NCBI GenBank assembly: GCA_040390855.1
Contig: JAZJXO010000006.1
Location: 142,937-206,936, forward strand
Origin: Parvibaculum sp040390855
Lineage (GTDB): Bacteria; Pseudomonadota; Alphaproteobacteria; Parvibaculales; Parvibaculaceae
Direction of reading: 5' to 3'
DNA: 64,000 nt
The first letter of the stretch is position 1. Every line of letters starts with the position of its first letter. The notes beneath the pieces are model-generated. The model saw only the letters and a program-made list of their open reading frames with translations, had not been told where the DNA came from and ran no database searches. A program made the translations under genes and the position numbers. This document shows, one piece after another, positions 25,518-32,978 of the stretch.

Positions 25518-26483
25518 TTAGCAGCGCAGAGTGAGGGCGGTCGGCAGGATGTCATAGCGTGCAGGGAGACGGCCTGGGCCTTCGCCGTCAACGTCGAGCA
25601 GCACGGGATCGGGACCGACGGGGGTTGCGGTGAGCGAGGTTGCGCGCAGCGTCAGCACTTTCGGATTTTTCAAATGTGTGCCGTCGCGCAGCGAACCGCC
25701 GCCTATCAGCATGTCTTTGAATGTCGTGTCGTGCATGATGGTGATGTCGAAAAGTCCGTCATCGGGAACGGCGTTCGGTGCGATCATCATGCCGCCGCCG
25801 AAGAAGCGGCCATTGGCCACCGCGCAGATGCCGATATTGAGGGTTTCGTCAAAGCCCGCATCGGTGACAATGCGCACAGGCTTTGTCTTGTAGAGGTAGG
25901 AGGCTTTGAGCGATGACCAGAAAAAAGCGAAAGTCCCGCCGAACATTTTCGAGATGCCTGCCTTGTTGACCGCGCGTACGACTTCGCCGGACAGGCCGAA
26001 GCTCGCGATATTGTTGAAATAGCGTGTGTCTTCAAGCCCGTCTTCGCTCGTATAGGTGATGCGGCCGAGATCAATGGCGCGTGTTGTGCCGGCACCTATG
26101 CGCTTGACGCAATGGTTGAGGTCTTCGGAAAAATCAAACGTCTTGCGGAAGTCGCCGCCGGTGCCGGTGTTGAGGATGGCGAGATGCGCGTCGGGGTTGA
26201 GGCTCACGCCGCCTTCGAAAAACCCGTTCACGACTTCGTTGATCGTGCCGTCCCCGCCGACCGCGATGACGAGCTGTGCGCCGGATTTGAGCGCCTGTCT
26301 TGTGAGTTCGGCGGCGGGCATGTAGCGCGGTGTCGAGGGCGAAGTTGTGAACTGTGCGCGGACGGGGCCGAGTTCGGCTTCGAGTGCCGATGCGATCACG
26401 CGCCATGCGCGGCCTGTGCGTCCGCCGCCGGAGCGCGGATTGACGATAGCGGCCACATGGGGCGCGTAAGCGGCGGATGTCAT
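25518..26483 (-). CDS. Diacylglycerol-kinase-family lipid kinase (YegS/DgkB-like)
   Basis: A 321-residue kinase of the DAGK catalytic family. The signature VIAVGGDGTINEVVNGFF lies near residue 75 and NPRSGGGRTGRAW at the N-terminus holds the nucleotide-binding Gly run. The central HLAILNTGTGGDFRKTF and C-terminal GLFDITIMHD are also typical. It should phosphorylate a lipid such as diacylglycerol or a related alcohol, using ATP at the inner membrane surface. Its ATG overlaps the glpD stop (26480-26483), and the AGPS-like gene follows after 15 bases, so the three genes are one transcript. Confidence 0.9.
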   Translation of the reverse strand: MTSAAYAPHVAAIVNPRSGGGRTGRAWRVIASALEAELGPVRAQFTTSPSTPRYMPAAELTRQALKSGAQLVIAVGGDGTINEVVNGFFEGGVSLNPDAHLAILNTGTGGDFRKTFDFSEDLNHCVKRIGAGTTRAIDLGRITYTSEDGLEDTRYFNNIASFGLSGEVVRAVNKAGISKMFGGTFAFFWSSLKASYLYKTKPVRIVTDAGFDETLNIGICAVANGRFFGGGMMIAPNAVPDDGLFDITIMHDTTFKDMLIGGGSLRDGTHLKNPKVLTLRATSLTATPVGPDPVLLDVDGEGPGRLPARYDILPTALTLRC

Positions 26484-28189
26484 CTTGCCGCCTCGGCAAT
26501 GCTTGCGCCCTGCATGTCGCCTTCATTGTGGCGCGCCTGCGTTTCGAAAAGACCTCTTGTCTTTGCCATTTCGGTTGCTTGTTTCGTTTCATCCCAATCA
26601 AGTTCGCGTGCCATCAGATCGGCGATGCGGTTCAGCATATCGCTGCCGGGATTGCCCAGCGTGCCGATGCCGGTGCGGCGGAAGATGATGTCGGACAAGT
26701 GGTTCGCCATTTCGTGACGGATCGCATGGGCGATCTGGGCGCCGATGACGGGACTGTCGGGGACGAGACGGCGCAGGAGGTCGGCACGTTCGTCGGGGCG
26801 CTCGTCGGCGGTGGCCAGCACGTCGTCGATACGGCTGCCGTAGAAATGGACGAGGTTTTCAACAATGTCAGATGAAAGATGCGCGTGGCGTTTCTGGGCG
26901 CGGACAATGAAACTCTTGAGGCGGCCGATTTCGCCGCCATAGACAGGCGTGCAATGGGTTTCGCATTTTTTTGTATGGCCGATTTTTTTCGCGGCCATAT
27001 CGACGATCTGTTCGGCCAGATGACGCGAGGTTGTCCATTTGCCACCAAGTGCCGAGATGAAACCATCAATGCCGCTCAAGCGTTTATGGTCGCAAACTTC
27101 CGCCTCGCGGCTTGCCTTGTAGCTGTCCTTGGGGCCTGTCGCATCCGGCTCGTGGTCGATCAGCGGACGGATGCCGACATAGTGGTGCAGCACGTCTTCG
27201 CGTTTGAGATGAAGGCCCGGCAAGCCGTCATTGATGACGGAGAGGAAATCGCGGATGTCATCTTCGGTGACGCCGACGCGGTCTGGTTCGTCTTTGAATA
27301 CGGCGTCGGTCGTGCCGATGATCGTGTGGCCGCGCCACGGGATCACGAAAAAGTGTCCGCCAATGTCGGACTGGATGGCGAGCGCATTTTTTCCCGATAG
27401 TTCGCGCGTGATGATATGGATGCCTTTGGAGCGGATGAGGCCACGCGAAGGCTTGCCGTTTTCACCCGAGCGCATGAGTTCGTCCGCCCATGGGCCTGCG
27501 GCATTGATCGTGACCTTGCCTTTGACCTCATGGGTCTTGCCGGTCACGGCGTCTTTTACCGTGACGCCCGTGATACGTGTTCCTGCGCGCGTGAAGCCCG
27601 TGACTTCGGCATAGTTTGCCGCGTCAGCACCATACTCTACGGCACCTTCGATATGTTCCAGGCAGAGGCGTTCGGGTGCGAACATCTGGCAGTCGTAATA
27701 GATTTTACCGCCGGTCAGTCCCTCGGTCTTGAGCGACGGCATGATTGCCAGCGCTTCGGCGCGCGAGATGGAGCGGTAGGCGGGGATTTTCTTGTCGTCG
27801 TCCGAGACAAAGTTCCGGTCATAGGACAAGAGGTCATAGAACGAGAGCCCGATGGAGAGGACGAGGCCGCTTTTCATGCCGCGGCCATAAGTGGGCAGCA
27901 TGAAGGGCAGGGGATGGACCATATGCGGCGCGATGTTTTCCCAGATGCGCCGTTCACGGAGCGATTCACGCACGAGCTTCAACTCGCCGTTGACGAGATA
28001 GCGAAGACCGCCATGGACGAGTTTCGATGAGCCCGATGTTGTGGCATGGGCAAAATCGTCTTTTTCAAGGAGTGCCACTTTGAGGCCGCGAAGCGCTGCG
28101 TCCCATGCCGCTGTTGCCCCCGTCACGCCGCCGCCCACGATCACGAGGTCGTATTCGGTCGCCGACATTTTTTCCAAATCGCGCTGCAT
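26480..28189 (-). CDS. glpD: Glycerol-3-phosphate dehydrogenase, FAD-dependent
   Basis: A 569-residue membrane-associated flavoenzyme that oxidises glycerol-3-phosphate to dihydroxyacetone phosphate and reduces quinone. The N-terminal FAD motif is YDLVIVGGGVTGATAAWDAA, followed by LLEKDDFAHATTSGSSKLVHGGLRYL, a GlpD signature. A C-terminal domain of about 130 residues is present. I chose ATG 28189; another ATG at 28168 and a TTG at 28243 are possible. It is the second gene of the operon, 61 bases after the DsbA-like isomerase, and overlaps the lipid kinase. No glpK or glpF is nearby, so the G3P source is more likely lipid turnover than free glycerol (inference). Confidence 0.92.
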   Translation of the reverse strand: MQRDLEKMSATEYDLVIVGGGVTGATAAWDAALRGLKVALLEKDDFAHATTSGSSKLVHGGLRYLVNGELKLVRESLRERRIWENIAPHMVHPLPFMLPTYGRGMKSGLVLSIGLSFYDLLSYDRNFVSDDDKKIPAYRSISRAEALAIMPSLKTEGLTGGKIYYDCQMFAPERLCLEHIEGAVEYGADAANYAEVTGFTRAGTRITGVTVKDAVTGKTHEVKGKVTINAAGPWADELMRSGENGKPSRGLIRSKGIHIITRELSGKNALAIQSDIGGHFFVIPWRGHTIIGTTDAVFKDEPDRVGVTEDDIRDFLSVINDGLPGLHLKREDVLHHYVGIRPLIDHEPDATGPKDSYKASREAEVCDHKRLSGIDGFISALGGKWTTSRHLAEQIVDMAAKKIGHTKKCETHCTPVYGGEIGRLKSFIVRAQKRHAHLSSDIVENLVHFYGSRIDDVLATADERPDERADLLRRLVPDSPVIGAQIAHAIRHEMANHLSDIIFRRTGIGTLGNPGSDMLNRIADLMARELDWDETKQATEMAKTRGLFETQARHNEGDMQGASIAEAAR

Positions 28190-28250
28190 TGCTCGTCCGC
28201 CGTTCAGGTTACGAGGCGGGAGGCTAACGGGCCGCGGGGTCAAGGTCCAG

Positions 28251-28901
28251 TCAGGCCCGCTTTGTCAGACCTTTTTTCTCCATGCGCCAGACGAGATGAT
28301 CAATGCGGTCCTGTCCGAAGAATGGCTCTCCCTCGAAGACCATGAGCGGCACGCCCCAATGGCCTGCGGCTTTCTGGGCCGTTTCATTGGCGAGGATGAT
28401 CTCTTCGAAATGATCGGGATCGGCTTCGATGGCGCGGTCAAGCTCGGCGAGGTTGAGGCCTGCGCGGGCGGTTGCGTCTTTGATGTGGTTGCCTTGGTGC
28501 CAGTCGCGGGTGCCACCGAAAATGAGTGTGCTGATTTCAAGCAGGAACGGCAGCCCGCGACCCTTTTCGGCTGCGGCCGCGCCGAGGCGGACGAGGCGGT
28601 AAATATAGGGCTGCTCTTTGGGCACTTCGCCTGATTGCAGGTCCATTTTTACAGGGTCGGGCGAGGGCCATGCGTAAGGCAGTCCGAGCATTTCGGCGAT
28701 GCGGTAGGTGTCTCTGATCAGATAAGGCGGCCAGAGCGGATTCACTTGTTTGAAAAACCCGTCCATGCGCACGGCAATCGGATAAACGGGGCGGACATTG
28801 ATTTTGACGTCGTAATCGCGCTCCAGCTCCACTAGGCGGGGTGTTGCCAGATAGGAGTAAGGCGAGCGGAAGGACCAGTAGAGGTCGAAATCCAGTGTCA
28901 T
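28251..28901 (-). CDS. DsbA-family 2-hydroxychromene-2-carboxylate isomerase-like protein
   Basis: A 216-residue thioredoxin-fold, kappa-GST-like protein. The N-terminal FDLYWSFRSPYSYLA has Ser at the position of the active-site residue of HCCA isomerases, with no CxxC, so it is not a disulfide oxidase. HWGVPLMVFEGEPFFGQDRIDHL at the C-terminus is the conserved cis-Pro and helix block. Known family members isomerise aromatic intermediates with glutathione; its use in a glycerolipid operon is unclear. First gene of the operon, with a promoter and palindrome immediately upstream. Confidence 0.8.
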   Translation of the reverse strand: MTLDFDLYWSFRSPYSYLATPRLVELERDYDVKINVRPVYPIAVRMDGFFKQVNPLWPPYLIRDTYRIAEMLGLPYAWPSPDPVKMDLQSGEVPKEQPYIYRLVRLGAAAAEKGRGLPFLLEISTLIFGGTRDWHQGNHIKDATARAGLNLAELDRAIEADPDHFEEIILANETAQKAAGHWGVPLMVFEGEPFFGQDRIDHLVWRMEKKGLTKRA

Positions 28902-28920
28902 TTTGTTCTCCCCGGAACGG

Positions 28921-28939
28921 ATTAATGTTTTTCATTAAT
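28921..28939. promoter_or_regulatory. Operator-like palindrome ATTAATG-N5-CATTAAT
   Basis: Perfect 7-base arms (28921-28927 and 28933-28939) around TTTTT, 19 bases before the start of the isomerase gene. It overlaps the -10 box and the expected transcription start of the minus-strand promoter, the right place for a repressor site. Confidence 0.6.
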
Positions 28940-28966
28940 TATGCGTTTTGTCTGCGCGAGGCGCAA
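28938..28966 (-). promoter_or_regulatory. Likely promoter of the isomerase-glpD-lipid kinase-AGPS operon
   Basis: Read on the minus strand: TTGCGC (28966-28961), a 17-base spacer, and CATAAT (28943-28938). Transcription would start near 28931, inside the palindrome. Confidence 0.55.
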
Positions 28967-29029
28967 GTCGGCTGCTAGACTTTTTGTCAAAGAAACAACA
29001 GACACCAAAATCGAACGGGGAGACAAGCC

Positions 29030-29935
29030 ATGGCGCAGGTGCAGGCGAACGGCATTGTGATCGAGTATGAGACATTCGGTGACAAGGCAAACGAGACGGT
29101 TCTGCTCATCATGGGGCTCGGTGGGCAAATGACCATGTGGCCGGTCGAGTTCTGTAGCGAGCTTGTTTCGCGCGGCTTCCATGTCGTGCGCTTTGACAAT
29201 CGCGACATCGGCCTTTCGACGAAATTTGAAGCCGCCGGTATGCCCGATATGGCAAAGATTTTCGGCGCGCTGATGTCGGGCGGCAAGCCGGATTCAGCCT
29301 ATACGCTGGATGATATGGCAGACGATGCGGTGGGCGTGTTGAAGGCGCTCGGCATCAGACAGGCACACATCGTAGGCGCGTCGATGGGCGGTATGATTGC
29401 GCAGCTTGTCGCGATCAATCATCCCGATGTCACGCTGTCGCTCACCTCCATCATGTCCACAACGCGCAATCCCGCTCTGCCCCAGGCAAAGCCCGAAGCC
29501 ATGGCCGTGCTGATGGCCCCTGCTGTTGAGGGCGATATTGAAAACGCGATTGCACGCGGCATCAATGCGTGGAAGGTGATCGGCAGCCCCGGCTATCCCA
29601 CAGATGATGTGACGCTGCGCCAATGGGTGTCGCGTGATGTCAACCGCTCGCTCTATCCGATAGGCACTGCGCGCCAGATGGCCGCGATTGTGGCCAATGG
29701 AGACCGTCGCGAGAAACTGAAGAAGCTCAAGGTGCCTGCCGTTGTCGTGCATGGCGAAGACGATCCGCTGGTGCCCGTCGAGGGTGGACGCGATACCGCC
29801 GCCAGTATTCCGGGTGCGGAGCTTCGTGTTATTCCCGGCATGGGCCATGATTTCCCGCTCGGCCTCGTGAAAACCTATGCCGATGCCGTCTCCTCGGTTG
29901 TGGCCCGCGCCCGCAGCGCCAAAGCAGCGGAGTGA
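29030..29935 (+). CDS. Alpha/beta hydrolase (tandem copy 1)
   Basis: A 301-residue alpha/beta hydrolase. The nucleophile elbow is HIVGASMGGMIAQ (about residue 119); the acid lies in VHGEDDPLVP and the His in PGMGHDFP, so the triad is complete. The opening VQANGIVIEYETFG and VVRFDNRDIGLST blocks are shared with the next two genes, which marks a triplication. No signal peptide. These hydrolases resemble haloperoxidase/ester-hydrolase-like enzymes; the substrate is unknown. GGGGAGA precedes the ATG. The next copy follows within 5 bases of the stop. Confidence 0.87.
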   Translation: MAQVQANGIVIEYETFGDKANETVLLIMGLGGQMTMWPVEFCSELVSRGFHVVRFDNRDIGLSTKFEAAGMPDMAKIFGALMSGGKPDSAYTLDDMADDAVGVLKALGIRQAHIVGASMGGMIAQLVAINHPDVTLSLTSIMSTTRNPALPQAKPEAMAVLMAPAVEGDIENAIARGINAWKVIGSPGYPTDDVTLRQWVSRDVNRSLYPIGTARQMAAIVANGDRREKLKKLKVPAVVVHGEDDPLVPVEGGRDTAASIPGAELRVIPGMGHDFPLGLVKTYADAVSSVVARARSAKAAE

Positions 29936-29940
29936 GCGTG

Positions 29941-30852
29941 ATGCGCGTTGACATGAAGCAGATCAAAGCCAATGGCATCACGATCAATTACGAAGATCGC
30001 GGTCCGGCAGACGGCAAACCCTTGCTGCTCGTGAACGGCTATACGTCGACCATGATGAGTTGGCCACAGGCGTTGCTGGACGGGCTTCAAGAGCGCGGCT
30101 TCCGCGTCATCCGCTATGACAACCGCGATGTCGGCAAGTCGGAAAAGCTCAAAGGTATTCCCGACATCGCCATGGTGGCGAAAGCCGTGCGCGAAGGCAC
30201 GAAGCCCGACACTCCCTATGTGCTTGATGATATGGGCGATGATGGTATGGCGCTTCTCGATGCGCTCGGTATCAAGCGTGCGCATATCATGGGTATTTCG
30301 ATGGGTGGCATGATCGTACAATCGATGGCGATCAACCATCAGGAGAAAATCATTTCGGCCACCTCGATCATGTCGTCGACCGGCGGGCCGGACGTGCCGC
30401 GCGCCAGCGACGCCGCGATGGCCGCATTGCAAGAGCGCGCTGCATCGGGCGAGCGCGAAGTTGTGATCCGTCACAGCATGAAGGGGCGACGTGTTTATCA
30501 GAGTCCCGCTTACCCCATGTCGGACGAGGCGCTTTATCAGAAATGCGCCAGTGAGTATGACCACATGTTTTATCCGGAAGGCGCGTCGCGTCAATATGCG
30601 GCGATCATAGCGGATGGTAGCCGCTGCGAGCGGCTGAAGTCGGTGAAACTTCCCTTTCTCGTCATTCACGGCAATGACGATCCGTTGGTGCCGCCGGGTG
30701 GCGGCATCGACACGGCAAAATATGTGACGGGCTCGAAACTCGTGCTCATCGACGGCATGGGTCACGATCTGCCGGTCGAATTGTGTCCGCGTTATGTCGA
30801 GTTGATTGCAGAATTGGCAGAAAGCGCCGAGCGCAAGGCGGCAGCAGAGTAG
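29941..30852 (+). CDS. Alpha/beta hydrolase (tandem copy 2)
   Basis: A 303-residue paralogue of the preceding gene: IKANGITINYEDRG at the start, HIMGISMGGMIVQ elbow, HGNDDPLVP acid and DGMGHDLP His. GGAG at 29929-29932, overlapping the previous stop, sits 8 bases before ATG 29941, so translation is probably coupled. A GTG at 29932 and an ATG at 29953 are alternatives. The middle lid region (residues ~150-210) differs most from copies 1 and 3, where substrate choice is usually decided. A strong terminator follows directly, ending this two-gene unit. Confidence 0.87.
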   Translation: MRVDMKQIKANGITINYEDRGPADGKPLLLVNGYTSTMMSWPQALLDGLQERGFRVIRYDNRDVGKSEKLKGIPDIAMVAKAVREGTKPDTPYVLDDMGDDGMALLDALGIKRAHIMGISMGGMIVQSMAINHQEKIISATSIMSSTGGPDVPRASDAAMAALQERAASGEREVVIRHSMKGRRVYQSPAYPMSDEALYQKCASEYDHMFYPEGASRQYAAIIADGSRCERLKSVKLPFLVIHGNDDPLVPPGGGIDTAKYVTGSKLVLIDGMGHDLPVELCPRYVELIAELAESAERKAAAE

Positions 30853-30873
30853 TCTTTACATCACATCTTTATG

Positions 30874-30907
30874 AAACCCCGCTTGGGCGCCCCAAGCGGG
30901 GTTTTTT
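30874..30907 (+). terminator. Rho-independent terminator after hydrolase copy 2
   Basis: CCCCGCTTGGG (30877-30887), loop CGC, CCCAAGCGGGG (30891-30901), then T6. The flanking AAA/TTT extend the stem. Confidence 0.92.
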
Positions 30908-30967
30908 ATTTCGGCAAAGGCGCTCATAGTGGGGATGGGAGGATGTCGCTGACCAGAGTTGTGTTTC

Positions 30968-32083
30968 ATGCCGCAGATCAAGGCTAACGGGATCGACATT
31001 GAATATGAGAGCTTCGGGCAGGACAATGCCGAAGCGATCCTCCTCATCATGGGACTGGGTGCGCAACTGACGCAATGGCCGCTAGAGCTTTGCGATCTGC
31101 TTGTCGCGCGAGGCTACCGCGTTATCCGTTTTGACAATCGCGATGCGGGCCTGTCAACGCGGATGGAGCGTGATCGTGCTTTTGCTTTTTCGGATGTGTT
31201 CTTTGCCTTTGCGGCGGGCAAGTCTGCTTTCGCGCCATACTCGCTCTCTGATATGGCGGGCGATGCGGTGGGGCTGCTCGATGCTTTGGATCTTCGGGCC
31301 GCACATATTGTCGGCGCATCGATGGGCGGCATGATCGCACAGCATGTGGCGGCGGATTTTCCTGACCGCACATTGTCGCTCACATCCATTATGTCGAGTT
31401 CCGGCAATCCGATGCTGCCGCCGCCGCGTCCGCGCGTGTTGAGCCTTTTCATGTCGCATGGGTCGTCACATGACGTGGAAGCGGTGATCGCCAAGGGGAT
31501 CAAGACTTATGAAGTGATCGGCAGTCCGGGGTTTCCGACCGATGCGGCAACGCTGCGTGAATGGGTCGAGCGCGATGCGGCGCGCGCCTATTATCCGCAA
31601 GGCGTGATGCGACAGATGGCTGCGGTGTTGAGCGATGGTGACCGGCGATCATTGCTGCGCAAAATTGATGTGCCTTGTGTTGTGCTGCACGGGCGCGACG
31701 ATCCGCTGGTGCCGGTGGCGGCGGGCGAGGACACTGCGTTCAATATCAAGGATGCGGACCTGCGCATCATTGACGGTATGGGGCATGATATGCCGCTGGC
31801 GCTGATCCCGCAGATTGCGGATGCGATTGTGTCGGCGGCAGAGCGTGCGACGGGCGTGCAGGTCATGGCGGAAGCCGCGCAGTCCGAGCCGGTTGCTGCC
31901 GCTGTGGCGGAGGTTGTATCGGATGCCGTTGCCGCAATTCGGGCCGTCGTGATGCCGGAGGCGCGCGAGGCTGCGGCGGAGGTCAAGCCGAGGGGCGGGC
32001 GGGTCCGGCAATGGTGGACGAGACAGCGCGGACGTCTGAATAAAATTGGAATCCCGAGTTTGTCCCGCAATTCAAGACCGTAA
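30968..32083 (+). CDS. Alpha/beta hydrolase (tandem copy 3) with Ala-rich and basic C-terminal tail
   Basis: A 371-residue paralogue of the two preceding hydrolases, with the same IKANGIDIEYESFG start, HIVGASMGGMIAQ elbow, HGRDDPLVP and DGMGHDMP. It is about 70 residues longer: after residue ~295 comes an Ala/Val/Glu-rich helical stretch (EAAQSEPVAAAVAEVV) and a basic end (RQWWTRQRGRLNK), absent from copies 1 and 2. The tail could bind membrane, nucleic acid or a partner. ATG 30968 has no good ribosome site; the nearby GGGAGG at 30937-30942 is too far, so the start is uncertain (TTG 30959 is possible). The terminator upstream separates it from copies 1 and 2. Confidence 0.82.
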   Translation: MPQIKANGIDIEYESFGQDNAEAILLIMGLGAQLTQWPLELCDLLVARGYRVIRFDNRDAGLSTRMERDRAFAFSDVFFAFAAGKSAFAPYSLSDMAGDAVGLLDALDLRAAHIVGASMGGMIAQHVAADFPDRTLSLTSIMSSSGNPMLPPPRPRVLSLFMSHGSSHDVEAVIAKGIKTYEVIGSPGFPTDAATLREWVERDAARAYYPQGVMRQMAAVLSDGDRRSLLRKIDVPCVVLHGRDDPLVPVAAGEDTAFNIKDADLRIIDGMGHDMPLALIPQIADAIVSAAERATGVQVMAEAAQSEPVAAAVAEVVSDAVAAIRAVVMPEAREAAAEVKPRGGRVRQWWTRQRGRLNKIGIPSLSRNSRP

Positions 32084-32106
32084 GGTCTGTGCGGGCTGCC
32101 ACCGGA

Positions 32107-32125
32107 CCCCGGCTCAAGGCCGGGG
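32107..32125. repeat. Palindrome CCCCGGC-TCAAG-GCCGGGG
   Basis: Perfect 7-base arms around TCAAG in the 64-base gap between convergent genes. The surrounding text (accggaccccggctcaaggc) resembles dispersed GC-rich palindromic elements common in alphaproteobacterial intergenic DNA. No U-run, so a terminator role is doubtful. Confidence 0.4.
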
Positions 32126-32147
32126 CCACAGTACCGGGTTGAAAATA

Positions 32148-32915
32148 TCAAACTTCGGCAGAGCCGCCATCGCAGGGGATTGTCGCGCCGGTCGTATAAG
32201 CTGATGCTCGCGATGAGAGGAAGATCGCAACGCCTGCAATGTCTTCCGGTGTGCCGATGCGTTTGCGCGGATTGCTTTCTCTGATCATGTCGCCGAAAGC
32301 ATCAAGGGTTGCGCGCATCATGTGGCTGGGGAACGGTCCCGGCGCTATGGCGTTGACAAGGATGTTCTCGCGCGCAAGTCGGCCTGCGAGGTGGCGCGTC
32401 AGCATGATGACACCGGCTTTGGACGAGGAGTAGGCGTAGGTCTCCAGTTCCGGCGGCACGATGCCGTTGATCGAGGCAATGTTGATGACGCGGGCGGGGT
32501 CTTCGTCTGTGCCCGCTTTGCGCAAGAGCGGCAGAAGGCTCTGCGTCACGAAGAACGGGCCTTTGAGGTTGATGTTCATCACCTTGTCCCAGCCGTCTTC
32601 CGAATAGTCGTCAATCGGCTGGCCCCAGGCGGCACCGGCATTGTTGACGAGAATGTCGAGCTTTTCTTCGCGTCTGGCGAGTTCCTTTGCCAGAAACTCG
32701 ATGCCTTCGCGTGTGCCGAGATCGGCGGGCAGCGAGATGCAGGTGCCGCGCTTTGAAAGCTCGTCGGCGAGGTCGTTGCAGACCTGTGCTTTGCGGGCAC
32801 TGATATAGACTTTGACGCCTGCTTCGACAAAACCTGTTGCGATCATTTCGCCGATGCCGCGCGAGCCGCCGGTGACGAGCGCCACTTTGCCTTTGATGTC
32901 GAACAGATTTTTCAT
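32148..32915 (-). CDS. Short-chain dehydrogenase/reductase
   Basis: A 255-residue classical SDR. The cofactor motif is TGGSRGIGEM near residue 15, NNAGAAWG near 90, NIASINGI supplies Ser and YSSSKAGV (YxxxK) the catalytic pair. ISARK after the second strand (Arg) suggests NADP(H). The end GATIPCDGGSAEV is typical. Many enzymes with the DDYSEDGWDKVMNINLKGPF block act as 3-oxoacyl or rhamnolipid-type (RhlG-like) reductases; the substrate is not fixed by sequence alone. It stands alone, convergent with hydrolase copy 3. Confidence 0.9.
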   Translation of the reverse strand: MKNLFDIKGKVALVTGGSRGIGEMIATGFVEAGVKVYISARKAQVCNDLADELSKRGTCISLPADLGTREGIEFLAKELARREEKLDILVNNAGAAWGQPIDDYSEDGWDKVMNINLKGPFFVTQSLLPLLRKAGTDEDPARVINIASINGIVPPELETYAYSSSKAGVIMLTRHLAGRLARENILVNAIAPGPFPSHMMRATLDAFGDMIRESNPRKRIGTPEDIAGVAIFLSSRASAYTTGATIPCDGGSAEV

Positions 32916-32978
32916 ATGTGTTTCCCCAGAATAATTTTTGTGTAGCGAACCCTAGTTGATGGAGCGGGGTTCGTGCAA

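Noticed and set aside
32107..32125. Palindrome as a rho-independent terminator
   Set aside because: Stem is good, but no U-run follows on either strand.
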